A stretch of DNA of 64,000 nt from Medakamo hakoo. Taxonomy: Eukaryota > Chlorophyta > Trebouxiophyceae > Coccomyxaceae. Positions within the stretch are counted from its first letter, which is position 1, and every line of letters starts with the position of its first letter. Below, piece after piece: positions 1-10,442 of this stretch. The stretch covers positions 930,001-994,000 of the forward strand of contig CP089456.1 in NCBI GenBank assembly GCA_026636295.1. Reading direction: 5' to 3'. The notes beneath the pieces are model-generated. The model was not told the origin of the DNA, searched no databases, and saw nothing but the letters and a program-made list of their open reading frames with translations. The position numbers were made by a program, and so were the translations under genes.

Positions 1-87
1 CATGCGCTGCGGCGCCTAGCCGTCGGTTCGCCGACCACCCCCATCGCCGCCTCACTCCGCGCCCATCAAAAACCTGTCCACGACCAG

Positions 88-1363
88 TTTCGACGTCCTG
101 CCCGACGCCTTGGGCCCCCACCGCACATCCTTCCCGCACACCCTGTACTTGGTCGCGGGCACCCAGGCCGCCACGCGCACGGCCAACACGCTCACCCTGC
201 TGCGCTTGGGCGGCCTGGGCCAGGGCCGGCACGGCGCGCGCGCGGCGCGCCGGCGCGCGAGGCGCGGCAAGGCCGGAGACGACGGCGACGGACCGTCCTC
301 CTCCGACTCGGACTGGGACTCGTCCGACGACTCGGACGCGGGCGAGGCGCCGCCCACCCTCCACTCCCGGTCGGTCGCGCTGAACGCGGGGGTGAACCGC
401 GTGCGCGCCGGGCCGGGCGCGGCCGGTCTCTCGCACCTCGTCGCGGCCTGGCGGGACGACGGGGGCGTCCACGTCTACGACACGGCCGCCCTGCGGGCTT
501 CCCTGGACGCCGCCCCGTCCGCCAAGCCCACCAACCCAAAGCCCGCGCCGTCCAAACCCGTGGGCGCGTCGGGGAGCGCGCACACGACCGAAGGCTTTGC
601 CTTGGGCTGGTCGGCCGTGGCGCCCGGGCGCCTTGCCTCGGGCGACTGCGCGGGCGGTTTGCGCGTGTGGGAACCACAGGGCGGCGCGTCCAGTTCGTGC
701 CCATCCTCCTGGCTCATTTCGTCGCCGCTGGTCGGCCACGCCGGCTCGGTCGAGGACGTCGCCTGGTCGCCCACGGAGCCGACCGTCCTCGCGTCGGCTG
801 GCGTCGACCGGTCCATCCGGGTGTGGGACATCCGGTCGCCCGGGTCGGCCGGCCCACAAGTCACGCTGCCGGGCGCGCACGCGTCCGACGTCAACGTCAT
901 CTCCTGGTCTGGGCGGGCGACGTTCATGCTCGCGTCGGGCGGCGACGACGGCGCGGTGAAGGCGTGGGACCTGCGCGCCGTCGCCGCGGCGGCCGCCTCC
1001 AAGTCGCCGTCGTCCGGCCCGCCGCCGGGCGTCGTCGCCACGCTGGCCGCCCACCGCGGGCCCGTCACGTCCGTGGCCTGGTCTCCGCACGAGGCCGCCG
1101 TCCTGCTCAGCACGGGCGGCGACGACGCGACGGCCGTCTGGGACTTGGCCCTGGAACGGGACCCGGACGAGGAAGCGGCGCTGGGCGCGGGCGGGGCGGT
1201 GGCGCCGCCCGCGGACTTGCCGCCCCAGCTGCTGTTCCTGCACGCGGGCCAGAGCCAGGTGAAGGAGGGCGGCTGGCACCCCGCGATTCCGGGCATGGTG
1301 GTCACGACCGCGGGCGACGGCTTCAATGTGTTCAAGCCCGCAAACGTGGGCGACAACGAATGA
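88..1363 (+). CDS. GRWD1: GRWD1/Rrb1-like WD40 protein, 5' end cut off
   Basis: This is the C-terminal part (424 residues visible) of a glutamate-rich WD-repeat protein, a nucleolar ribosome-assembly factor known in yeast (Rrb1) as a chaperone of ribosomal protein uL3. The visible frame opens with the family's FDVL...LG.HR...P.TLYLVAGTQA block, followed by the usual acidic Asp/Ser stretch (about residues 58-80), the GVNRVR motif and WD blades ending in RVWE, RVWDIR, KAWDLR and AVWDL. It ends in the family position after the HAGQ.QVKE.GWHP blade. The exon probably begins at 88, after an acceptor CAG at 85-87 in phase 2, which restores an SFDVL reading. The frame upstream of that is stopped at 17-19. 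The start codon and first exon lie outside the window. Confidence 0.85.
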
Positions 1364-1530
1364 ATGAATGCTGCTTGACAGAGGAGGGTGTGTGTGTGTG
1401 GTGGCGGCGGGGGTGCGTGGAGTAGGAGCGTGCGCGCGCGCGCGTGGTGTGTATCGGAATCGTTTTGTGTGTGTCGTCCCTTGTCGTCCCTTGACTAAAA
1501 ACACGCGCGCACGCGCCCCCGCCAACCCCC

Positions 1531-1905
1531 TCACCCCGCCTCCCTCCCGCCCAGCTTCAGCTGCCGTTTGGTTTCTTCTTTGTCCCGGGTGGACCACGCC
1601 GCCCACGCGCCGATGACGCCGACCAAGACAGCCGCGCCGTAGCCCAGGCGGGCGTACGGGTGGCGACGGTTGGCGTACAGCCACAGTTGGGAGAGCGAGG
1701 GCGGCTCCCACCCCGGCGGCGGCGGGGAGAAGGGTTTGGGCGCGGCCGGATTGGAGGCGGCCCGGATGGCGGCGGCTTCCTCCTCCGCGGCCAGGCGGGT
1801 CCAGGAGGAGGACGGGATGTCCGGGCGAGGGCCGCCTCCTCCTCCAGGCGGGGGTGGCGGAGGTGGTGGTGGCGCGCCCGGCGGGTTGGCGCCCGGCGGC
1901 GGCAT
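1531..1905 (-). CDS. small proline-rich one-TM protein, unknown
   Basis: A 124-residue protein I do not recognise. Residues 1-70 are rich in Pro and Gly and contain an acidic/alanine helix (about 36-50). A short amphipathic stretch with WLYANRRHPYAR follows, then one hydrophobic segment (about 87-104, GYGAAVLVGVIGAWAAW) and a charged tail (STRDKEETKRQL). Size and layout suit a single-span organelle or ER membrane protein, with the arginine-rich stretch before the span. It is convergent with GRWD1 (167 bp between stops) and divergent from the EttA gene. It has no introns and no signal peptide. It could be a poorly conserved respiratory-complex accessory subunit, but nothing proves that. Confidence 0.5.
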   Translation of the reverse strand: MPPPGANPPGAPPPPPPPPPGGGGGPRPDIPSSSWTRLAAEEEAAAIRAASNPAAPKPFSPPPPGWEPPSLSQLWLYANRRHPYARLGYGAAVLVGVIGAWAAWSTRDKEETKRQLKLGGREAG

Positions 1906-2409
1906 CTAGAGTACTTTTTCGATCGGAGTCTCGGCTTCAGGGTCCACGCGCGCTCACGGACAGCCTGCGGAGATTGGGCACAAGATTGGCGAGTGGGTGG
2001 GACGGCGCGGAAGTCCCGCACGTGGACCCTTTGCGGCCGGCGCACAGCGTGTTTTCCAATGCCACTCGCGCAAGCGGACCGAGGTGTGTGAGCAGACGAG
2101 CGCCTCGAGAACGAGAGCACACACTTCCTTTTTCCGGAACGACGACCGCGCGGTTAAAGAGACGCACACCGCCCATCTCCTCTCGTCCTCGCGCGACCAG
2201 GACATGCTCCAAGCCCGGTTGGTCCCATCCCCCGCGGCCGGGTCCGCCCTCCCGCGCCGGACGCGCGGCCGCCTGACCGTGACGTGCGTTGGAGTTGCTT
2301 GCGTTTTTTTGCATGCCGCCGTCTGCACGGCCACAATTTCCACGCTTGCTCCAATGCACGCACACTGTGGAGTGGTTTAGGATGCGGGCTAGCGTCTGAT
2401 GGTGATCGC
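1906..2409. promoter_or_regulatory. divergent promoter spacer, no gene seen
   Basis: A 504-bp region between the divergent starts of the small membrane protein and EttA. Its overlapping open frames share no features with known proteins. A TTCCGGAA palindrome lies at 2132-2139, and GC content is lower than in the flanking genes. No TATA box is evident. Confidence 0.4.
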
Positions 2410-4419
2410 ATGCTGTCGCGATCTGTGACGGCCCAGCGATTGCGGTGCGAAGCAACCTTTGCGCCCGGCGGCTCCGCGCTCTCAACCTGGCCACCCACGG
2501 CAACTTAAACACTCACGGCCTCCGCCGCCACCGCACAAAACACACGCAAAAACACCAGTGCCGCCAAGCGCGCCCGCGGCCCGCGCACGGACGCCCCTCC
2601 CGCCAAGGGAGGCGGCGGCGGCGGCGGCGGCGGCAAGGGAGGCGGTGGCGGGTCGGCCCCGCCCAAGTACAAGTCCCCGGGCAACGTGCGCGAAGGGTCG
2701 GCGTACGAACAGGAAACCCGCAAAGTCATCCTCTCGCTCGACCGCGTCACCAAGACCGCGCCCTCGGGCAAAAAACTGCTGGAAAACGTCGGCCTGGGCA
2801 TGTACCTCGGTGCCAAAATCGGGGTGTTGGGCATCAATGGCGCGGGCAAGTCCACGCTGCTCAAGATCCTGGCGGGCGTGGACGACGCGTTTGACGGCCG
2901 GCTGCAGCTCGCCGACGGCGTCAAGGTGTCGTACCTGGAACAGGAGCCGCGGCTGGAGGACGGCGCGACGGTTGACGAAAACTTGCGCCCCGCCCTCGCG
3001 GCCGTCCAGTCTTTGCTGGACGAGTACGCCGCCGTCTCGACGGCGCTGGCGTCCGCGGCGCCGGACGAACAGGACAAGCTCATGACCAAAATGGACGCCC
3101 TGCAAACCCGCATCGACGCGTGCAACGGCTGGGAGATCGAGCGCACGTTGGAGCGGGCGACCGACGCGCTGCGCTGCCCGCCCGGTGAGGCCGACGTGTC
3201 CACCCTGTCCGGCGGTGAGCGCCGCCGCGTGGCGCTGGCGCGTGCGCTGCTGTCCGCGCCGGACGTCTTGCTCCTGGATGAGCCGACCAACCACCTCGAC
3301 GCCGCGTCCGTCGCCTGGCTGGAAAAAACGCTCGCGGCGTTCCCGGGCTCCGTCGTCGCCGTCACGCACGACCGCTACTTCTTGGACAACGTCGCGGGCT
3401 GGATCCTGGAGCTGGACCGCGGGAAAGGCATTCCGTTTGAAGGCAATTACGGGGAATGGCTGTCGGCCAAGGCAGACCGGGCGGCAAATGAGGCGAAAGC
3501 CCAGAGCTCACTCTCGCGCGCAATGGCCGCCGAGCTGGAGTGGGTTCGCTCCAATGCAAAGGGACAAACGAAAAAGGGTCGCGCCCGGCTGCGGCGGTAC
3601 GACGACTTGGTTGCCCAAGCCGCGTCGTTCACGCAGGCCGCGGGCGTCGATACGTTGCAAATCCCGCCCGCGCCGCGGCTCGGGGACAGGGTCGTGGACG
3701 TGGAGGGCCTGACCATGACCCGCCCCGCGCCCGACGGCGGGCCGCGCCGCGTCCTCATGGAGAACCTGTCCTTCTCCGTGCCGCCGGGCGCATGCGTGGG
3801 CATCGTCGGCCCCAACGGCGCGGGCAAGACGACGCTGTTCAAGCTGTTGATGGGGCTGGAGACGCCCGACGCCGGGACAATCAAGGTGGGCGACGCGGTC
3901 CAGACCATGTACGTCGACCAGAGCCGGGACGAGCTGGACCCTGATGCGACGGTCGCGGAAGCGGTCGCGGACGGGGCGGAGGTGATCACCATCGCTGGGC
4001 GGGACGTCAACGCGCGCGCGTGGGCCGGCAGGTTTGGCTTCGCCGGCGCTGACCAGCAGAAGAAGGTGGGCGTGCTCAGTGGCGGCGAGCGCAACCGCCT
4101 GCAGCTGGCGCGGACGCTGGCCCGGTCGGGCAACCTGCTGCTGCTGGATGAGCCGACGAACGACTTGTCCGTCGACACGCTGGCCGCCCTCGAGACGGCC
4201 ATCGAGAACTGGGCGGGGACGTCGCTCATCATCTCGCACGACCGCCGCTTCCTCGACCGCCTGGCCACGCACATCCTGGCCTTTGAAGACGACGGCGGCG
4301 TGGTGTGGTTTGAGGGCGGCTGGTCTGAGTACGACGCGGACTGGCGCAAACGGAACGGTGGGGCTGACCCGACGCGGATTAAATACCGCCGCATGGCCGG
4401 GGTTGGGGCGGCGGCGTGA
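2410..4419 (+). CDS. ettA: ABC-F translation factor EttA, probably plastid
   Basis: A tandem ATPase of the ABC-F group, which binds the ribosomal E site and controls entry into elongation. Both ATP-binding cassettes are complete: Walker A GINGAGKST and GPNGAGKTT, signatures LSGGERRR and LSGGERNR, Walker B LLLDEPTNHLD and LLLDEPTNDLS, and switch motifs THDRYFLDN and SHDRRFLDR. The linker contains the EttA-specific ELEWVR and FEGNY.EWL segments, and the C-terminus ends in the family's RIKYRRMA. This places it in EttA rather than the GCN20/ABCF1 type. I propose exon 1 at 2410-2444 and an intron at 2445-2558 (GTGCGA...CAG). That adds an Arg/Ala-rich leader beginning MLSRSVTAQRLR ahead of a Gly-rich spacer, as in an organelle transit peptide. 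Total 631 residues. The first exon is the least certain part. Confidence 0.85.
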
Positions 4420-4462
4420 GGGAAGAGGCGGAGGATGAAAAAAAAAAGACAACGGCACCCTT

Positions 4463-5329
4463 CTAACACTCACGCCCAAACGCGCGGGCCAGGTCGCCCA
4501 CGCCCACGCCCTCCTCCCGCACCACGGCCACCCCGTCCTCCTCCTCCACCAAGCTCAGCTGCGAATCCAACAGGGCGGGCGGCATGAAGTGAGCGCCACT
4601 CGCCGCCCGCTGCGCCAGGCGGGCTTCCAGCACGGTGCGGGGTGGGAGCAGCAGGACAAACCGCGGCGGCGGCCCGCCCGCCGCGGCGAGGGCGGCCGCC
4701 AACGCCGCGCGGTGGCGGACGCCCAGCGCCGAGCACGCCACCACAGCCGACCGGGACGGCGAACCCGCCGCGGCGGCGGCCGCGGCGCTCCCGACCCGCG
4801 CCAGCCAGGCCGCCCGGTCCGCGTCGGGGAGGGGGGTGCCGCCCGCCATCGCTGCCACGGCCGCGGGCGAGTGGTGGTCGTCGCCCTCCACAAACGGCAG
4901 GCCGCCCAGGGCGGACGCAAGCGCGGGGCCCAGCGTGGACTTGCCCGCCCCGCACGGACCCGCCAGGACGAAAGTGCGGGGCGGCGGAGCCGCGGCGGGC
5001 TGTTTACCTCCGCCCGCCGCCGACGCGGGAAGGGCACCCACGCCCGCCGCAGCAGCGGCAGCAATGCTGGCCCGCTCCGCGGCGGGCACGGGCGCGGGCC
5101 CAGCCACGCCGACCATAGCTTTCGGTGGAATGGCAGCGACGACGGCCGCCAGGCCGTCGCGGGCCGAGGCGGCGAGCGACGCTTCGTCGGCGCAGGGCGG
5201 GCGGCCGCCCGACAGCGTGACGGCCAGGTTGAGGCGCTGAATGGTCACCGCGTTTCGAGCCAGGTCCGCCGCCAGCGCCGGCCAGTCCGGTGAGGGCGGG
5301 CCGCGCCGCCGCGGCGCCGAGCCAGTCAT
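4463..5329 (-). CDS. gluconokinase with N-terminal extension
   Basis: A 288-residue GntK-type gluconate kinase, which makes 6-phosphogluconate for the pentose phosphate pathway. The kinase domain begins near residue 120 with the P-loop GPCGAGKST, then FVEGDDHH (substrate-binding Asp/His block), the MA.G.PL.DADR..WL segment, VVACSAL, and a late LPP....RLAQR and HFMP...L.SQ block. All are diagnostic of the family. The first ~110 residues form an Ala-rich helical extension (a DLARNAVTIQRLNLAV-like stretch) not found in the ~180-residue bacterial enzymes. I chose the ATG at 5329 because upstream codons are non-conserved and run into A-rich spacer. It converges with EttA, with only 43 bp between stops. 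The EI24-like gene lies 107 bp upstream on the same strand. Confidence 0.82.
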   Translation of the reverse strand: MTGSAPRRRGPPSPDWPALAADLARNAVTIQRLNLAVTLSGGRPPCADEASLAASARDGLAAVVAAIPPKAMVGVAGPAPVPAAERASIAAAAAAGVGALPASAAGGGKQPAAAPPPRTFVLAGPCGAGKSTLGPALASALGGLPFVEGDDHHSPAAVAAMAGGTPLPDADRAAWLARVGSAAAAAAAGSPSRSAVVACSALGVRHRAALAAALAAAGGPPPRFVLLLPPRTVLEARLAQRAASGAHFMPPALLDSQLSLVEEEDGVAVVREEGVGVGDLARAFGREC

Positions 5330-5436
5330 GATGTCCGGTTTTCCTGCGTGGCTGCGGCAAGAGGGAGGAAAACGCGTGTAAAAAAAACACCAAATTACCC
5401 GCGCCACAAAAACAAAAAAGAAAAAAAGCTAACCCC

Positions 5437-6654
5437 TCACGCCACTTTCGCCCTCCCACCCCGCTGCTGCGCGTGCCGCCGGCGCTCGGCGCGCGCCGCC
5501 CAGCCCAGCACGGCGAGTGCGGCCGGGATGAGACCCACCGCCCCACGCGCCGCGACGGCGATGGCAGGTCGCAGGATGGGCAGGGCGCCTGGCGGGAGGG
5601 CGACGCCGCGGCGGGCCGCCGCGTCCGCGGCGACGCGCGCGGCCGCGGCCGCCCCAGCGCGCGGGCCGGCATCGACCGCCAGCACCACAAAAACGGGGTA
5701 CAGGGCCGACGCCAGGGCGCCCCCCTCCAACGCCGGCAGGCCGGGCGCGATGGCCGGCAGGCACGTGACCAGGCCAAACCCGGCGTAGAACGGCCACGCG
5801 GCTTCCAGGTTGGCCAGCCGTTCCGGCAGGGCCAGGCCGGCCGCCGCCCAGGCGTAGTCGTGCGTGTACCACCCGTACAGCAGCGCCGTCAGGAAGCCGG
5901 CGACGGCGCCGGCCAGGCGCCCGGGCAGGAGGGCGCGCGCCGCCGACGCTTGGGCGAGGAGGGCGGCCATGAGCGCCGAACGGAAGAGCGCGCCCGCGGC
6001 GGCGGCCGCGGGCCGCGGTGGCGGGCGGGTGACCGACGCGGACCGGGCGCGGCGCGGAGGGCGGGCGCCCGCTGCAACGGCCGCTGCGGTCGCGGCCGCG
6101 GCTGCCGCGCGTGCTGCTGGGCCAGGAGGGCTGGCCGGCGCGTCGTCGGCCTTGGCGGCGGCGGCGGCGGCCGCCGCCGCCGCCCGGCGCGCGACGCCAG
6201 CCGGCGGCGCGCGCGCAACGTCCCGCACGCCCAGCGCCAGCGCAGCGACGTCCGCGTACAAACGGACAGATAAGAGCACGCACGCCGCGTAGGCCGGCGC
6301 GGCCCAGGCAGCAGTGAAGAGGAGCGGGAGGGCGGACCGCACGGCGTGGAGGTGGGTCCGGCCGCCCAGCCACCCGGGCCGGGCGGCCGCGGCCCAGGAC
6401 GCCAGCGCCGCGTCCAGCGCGGGCCCTAATTTCAGGCGCCACACCGCCATGGTCGAGTACAGCAGGCCGCCGTGTAAAGCCGCCGCGCCCGCGGCTTTCG
6501 CAAAGATGGCCGGGTCGTGGGCCGCGTACACGAAAAAACGGTGCGGGCGGAGTGCGGCGCGCACGCCCGCGGCCGCGAGCGCGGCGTGGCCGAGCACCGT
6601 GTCGATGACGCCGGCGGGGCGGAGCGTGCCCGGCGCGTGGTGAGGCCGAGACAT
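5437..6654 (-). CDS. EI24-like multi-pass ER membrane protein
   Basis: A 405-residue membrane protein of the EI24 (etoposide-induced 2.4) family, ER proteins linked in animals to autophagy and quality control. The recognisable core is near residues 255-310: a hydrophobic FLTALLYGWYTHDYAW segment followed by an ERL.NLE..WPFYAGFGL block, which matches the EI24 signature. Hydrophobic spans also occur near 55-75, 105-135, 305-335 and 365-390. A long Ala/Lys/Arg-rich cytosolic loop (about 145-225) is lineage-specific. The ATG at 6654 begins MSRPHH; longer in-frame sequence upstream is Gly/Phe-rich spacer. No introns. The family call rests mainly on one motif block, so it is good but not certain. 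Confidence 0.68.
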   Translation of the reverse strand: MSRPHHAPGTLRPAGVIDTVLGHAALAAAGVRAALRPHRFFVYAAHDPAIFAKAAGAAALHGGLLYSTMAVWRLKLGPALDAALASWAAAARPGWLGGRTHLHAVRSALPLLFTAAWAAPAYAACVLLSVRLYADVAALALGVRDVARAPPAGVARRAAAAAAAAAAKADDAPASPPGPAARAAAAAATAAAVAAGARPPRRARSASVTRPPPRPAAAAAGALFRSALMAALLAQASAARALLPGRLAGAVAGFLTALLYGWYTHDYAWAAAGLALPERLANLEAAWPFYAGFGLVTCLPAIAPGLPALEGGALASALYPVFVVLAVDAGPRAGAAAAARVAADAAARRGVALPPGALPILRPAIAVAARGAVGLIPAALAVLGWAARAERRRHAQQRGGRAKVA

Positions 6655-6906
6655 GGTCCCCCCAGTCCAAATGGAGACCGGGCCCGTGGGAGGGGCGTGG
6701 GCCGCCCTGGCCGCACGGAGGAAAAAAAGAGGGAGTGCCGAAAAAAAAAAAACCGATGCTGTCCCAACCACGTGCGCGTGTCCCCCCACACCACCCCCCA
6801 CACCACCAGCCACCAACAAAAACGCTCATCCCGTCTCCCGTCGTGTTTCGCTACAAAAAAAAACAAGGCAGTGCTCCCTCCCTCTCTCCATCTACACACG
6901 TCTCTC

Positions 6907-8329
6907 TCACGCCTCAAACCGCCCCTTCCTCGGCGCTTTCGCGCACGTCGTCGCCTCACTCGAACAGCCGGGCGGCAGGCCCCGGTCGGGCGAGACGAGC
7001 TGCGACCGGTAGCACATGCACCGCGCGCCCGACCCGGCGCCGCCGCTGGCATCGTCGACAAAGCGCGGGTGGCGTCCCGAGGAGCAGGCCACCGCGCCGT
7101 CGGCCCGCTCCACGCACGGCTCGGGCGTGTCCTGGTGTTGGTGGGACCGTCCGCGGCCGGCGCGCGGCCGCGCGACGCCCGCGTCGTCGTCCGGCAGGTC
7201 GGCGATGCCAGCCCGCCGCGCGGGGAGGGACCGGGCATAAAAGCCGCCGGGCGGGCCGGGGCGGGCGGCCCGGCTGGTGCGGGTGTGACCACCGGAAGAC
7301 GAGCCCGGCGGGCCTTGCGGTGGGCCGCCACGGCTGCTCCCTCGACTGCCACCACCACCGCTCAAGCGCACCGACGCGGCCGACCGCGCGCCCGCCGCCG
7401 CCGCCGCAGCCGCCGCCGCTTCCGTTGCGGCCGCCCGTTCCACGGCCGCGCGCGTGACAGTCGGAGCGCCGTCGGCTGTGTAAAAACGCCCACCCGCTAA
7501 AAAACCGACGCGGACGTATTGTGCGTGGCCCGCGTAAAAATCGCGCCACGTGGCCAGTGCCGCCAATTGGTCGGCGGTGAAGTCCGACACATCGTCCGTC
7601 AGGTCCGTCCCACTGAAGTCGCCCGTCACAAAGGCGCGCGACGCGTCCCGGCCCGCGAAATGGGCGTACGCGCCGCCCGGGCCGTAATGGCGTGCGCCGG
7701 GCGCGACGTCGTACACTTCGCCCATGATTGCTAAGGCGCACGGACGGCCCGGGGTGGTGCCGTCGTGGAGGGCCAGCTCGGCCGGGGTGTACGGTTTGAA
7801 GGGGGTGGGCTGTTGAGGTGGCGGGGGCATGTGAGAGGGAGAAGGAGGACGGGAGGGTAGCCTTTTTTTTGCGCGGGTCCAACCCCAGGCGGCAAACGCA
7901 AGGACTCACCGTTGGCCGGGGCAGGGACGACAGCGGCGGCTGCACCCCACGCCCGCCCATCCAGGAAGCTAGCAGCAAGCTCACAATGGCAACGGACACA
8001 GCCACGCCTGCAGCTGCGCCGGCCCCGCTGCCATCCCCACGGCCTCGCCTGTTGCGCCGCCGTGCTGCGGCAGCGGCAGCCCGGGCCGCGCGCCCGGCGC
8101 GCCAGCCCACATCCTCGCCGCCCGCCCACGCCGTCGCCGTGTCGTCCCAGGTTGTAGGGGCGTCGTCGTCGTCGTCGATGTATTCTTCGCCGCCTCCCTT
8201 GCCAAAGCGCCGGCGCAGGCGGCCGCCGTCTGACGAGGACGACGGCGACGGCAGAGCTGCGGCGGCGCCATGGTCGTCGCCGTTGCCGCCGGGTGCGGCG
8301 CGCGGCGTCGCAGGCCCGATTTCGTCCAT
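6907..8329 (-). CDS. neuferricin-like membrane haem/steroid-binding protein
   Basis: A 440-residue protein with a cytochrome-b5-like domain of the MAPR family, closest to neuferricin (CYB5D2). Exon 1 (8329-7910) encodes an acidic N-terminus and one membrane span (GVAVSVAIVSLLLASW, about residues 110-127). The intron at 7909-7810 (GTGAGT...CAG) is phase 0. Exon 2 (7809-6907) opens with FKPYTPAEL..HDG, then the MAPR core AIMGEVYDVAPG..HYGPGGAY..FAGRDASRAFVTGDF, with the conserved Tyr pair, then YVRVGFLAGGRFY. The tail repeats the neuferricin layout of cysteines (VACSSGRHPRFV...ARCMCYR), consistent with a disulphide-bearing lumenal end. These proteins bind haem and are thought to support P450s or secretion. 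The join is supported by phase and by the span-then-domain order. Confidence 0.78.
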
Positions 8330-8642
8330 GCCCTCGGCCAGGGGCGAGAAGGAAAAGGCGCGCGCTACCCTGAAGGAGAGGTGCTGTGTGTCGGGCAGGC
8401 GGGTGCTGAGTGTGTGGGACGTGCGGGAAAGGCAGACGTCCGCCGCGAGAAAATTGCAACGCCGCTTTGGCTAGCGGAAACCCCGCGCTGCGCCAGACAC
8501 TCGTTCTTCTTTTCGCGTGTGCGCACAACCCGCTCGGGCGCACGCACGACTGTCGCTTCGTGCCCGCAGGGCAAAGTCCTCGAGAGCACAACGCACTAGG
8601 CCCCCGACCGCCCCACAAGCCTCTCGCGCACCCTTGTAAAAA
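8330..8642. promoter_or_regulatory. divergent spacer between neuferricin and SufS
   Basis: A 313-bp shared 5' region of two divergently transcribed genes. It is GC-rich with scattered CACGCACGAC-type stretches and TTTTCGCG. I see no TATA box, RNA gene or conserved frame. Confidence 0.35.
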
Positions 8643-10353
8643 ATGCGGGCCCCGTCGACGCACGCGCCGACGGCGGCGCTCGGCCGGCGCGGCGCCACGC
8701 TGCTCTCCGCCTCGACGCCTCGCCTGGCCACGCCTCGCCCGCGCGGTCCAGCCATCTCCCAGGTGTGTGTGTGCGAGGCGTGGGTGGAGTTGTGAGAGGC
8801 GGTCCGGGTTTTCTTCCGTGCGCGCTCCGACGCAAAAAAATGTGCTCCGCTGTTTCCGTTCCTCATCCCATCCGCCACCCCCTCCATCGACCCCACAGGC
8901 CGTCGACCACCCGCAGGCGCCGCCCTCGACCTCGACCTCCTTGGCCGACCGTGTCCGCCCAGACTTTCCCATCCTGGACCAGACCGTCCACGGCCGCCCC
9001 TTAATTTATTTGGACTCCGGCGCCACCTCGCAAAAACCGGCCCAGGTGCTGGCGGCGATGGACGCGTATTACGAAAAAGACAACGCCAACGTGCACCGGG
9101 GCGTGCACGCGCTGGCTGCCAGGGCTACCACCGCTTACGAAGCCGCCCGCGCCAAAGTGTCGTCCTTCATCGGGGCGGGCAGCCCGGCGGAGCTGGTGTT
9201 CACGCGCGGCGCGACGGAAGGCATCAACCTCGTCGCGTCCGCCTGGGGCGGCGCTAACCTGGCGCCGGGCGACGTCATCCTGGTGAGCGTGGCGGAACAC
9301 CACGCCAACCTGGTGCCGTGGCAGCTGGTGGCGGCGCGGACGGGCGCCCGCATTGTCGGCGTGCCGCTGACGGAGGACAAGGCCCAGATCGACACGCGCG
9401 CGCTGCGGGCCGCGCTCCGCGAGCACGCGGGCCGCGTCAAGGTCGTCGCCCTGGTCCACGTGTCCAACGTCCTGGGGTCCGTCCTGGCCGACACGGCTGC
9501 CCTGGGCGAAGACGTCCGCGCCGCGGGCGGCCGCCTGCTGCTCGACGCGTGCCAGTCCGTGCCGACCATGCCGGTTGACGTGGCAAGCCTCGGCGCCGAC
9601 TGGGTCGTCGCGTCCGCGCACAAGGCGGCCGGCCCGACCGGCATCGGTTTCCTGTGGGGCAAGCCCGACCTGCTCGCGTCCATGCCGCCCTTCATGGGCG
9701 GCGGCGAAATGATCGAGCGCGTGGAGGTTGAGAGCTCAACCTTCGCCCCTCCGCCCGCGCGCTTTGAGCCGGGGACGCCGCCGATCGCGGAAGCCATCGG
9801 CTTTGGGGCGGCCGTGGATTATCTGAGCGGATTGGGTATGGCAGCCGTCGCGGCGCACGAGGCGGAGCTGGGCGGCATGCTGTGGGATGAGGTGAGTGAG
9901 GACGGGACGGCAGGGGTGAGGGGGGGGGGGAGGGGGGGGGGCAGCCAGCGGAAAGCCAACCCCAGCGCGGGGGGTTTGGGGAGGCCGCCGCGAACACACA
10001 ACCCACTCACGCGCTCCATCCATCCATCCCCGCACACACAACGCCAACACCAGCTCCGGTCCATCAACGGCGTGACCGTCTACGGCCCGGACCCGCACAA
10101 GTCCCACGCCCGTGCCGCGCTCGCCTCCTTCAACGTGCAAGGCCTGCACGCGTCCGACGTGTCTGCGCTGCTGGACCAGGCGGGCGTCGCAGTGCGTGCG
10201 GGCCACCACTGCGCCCAACCTCTGCACGCCGCGCTGGGCGTGCCCGCTTCGGCACGGGCGTCGCCGTACGTGTACAACACGCCTGGTGAAATCCTGGAGT
10301 TTGGCAAGGAGTTGCGAGGGGCGATTCAATTCTTCAGGGACGCGGGGTTGTAA
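8643..10353 (+). CDS. SUFS: plastid cysteine desulfurase SufS
   Basis: A 470-residue class-II (SufS-type) cysteine desulfurase. It is a PLP enzyme that removes sulfur from cysteine for plastid Fe-S cluster assembly. Exons are 8643-8762, 8899-9891 and 10054-10353. Introns begin GTGTGT and GTGAGT, both phase 0. Exon 1 is exactly a 40-residue Arg/Ser/Thr/Ala leader lacking acidic residues, a textbook transit peptide. The body has YLDSGATSQKP, NVHRGVH.LA..AT..YE.AR, the SVAEHHANLVPWQ block, the PLP lysine in SAHK (Lys282), and the catalytic cysteine in VRAGHHCAQP (Cys424). The second intron (162 nt) is a multiple of three with no stop, so the frame reads through it. Its G-run/C-rich sequence has no homology to the enzyme and breaks a conserved helix, so I treat it as an intron. 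Confidence 0.92.
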
Positions 10354-10442
10354 GAGAGCGGCAGAAAAACGCAAAAACGCTGGCCACAATAAAAAACCCA
10401 AAGCGCGCGGGCGCGGAGGAGAGAAAAAAAACTTGCGCCGAG

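Noticed and set aside
9892-10053. SufS coding sequence continuing through this stretch
   Set aside because: It begins GTGAGT, ends CAG, is a G-run/C-rich intron type, and interrupts a conserved region of the enzyme.
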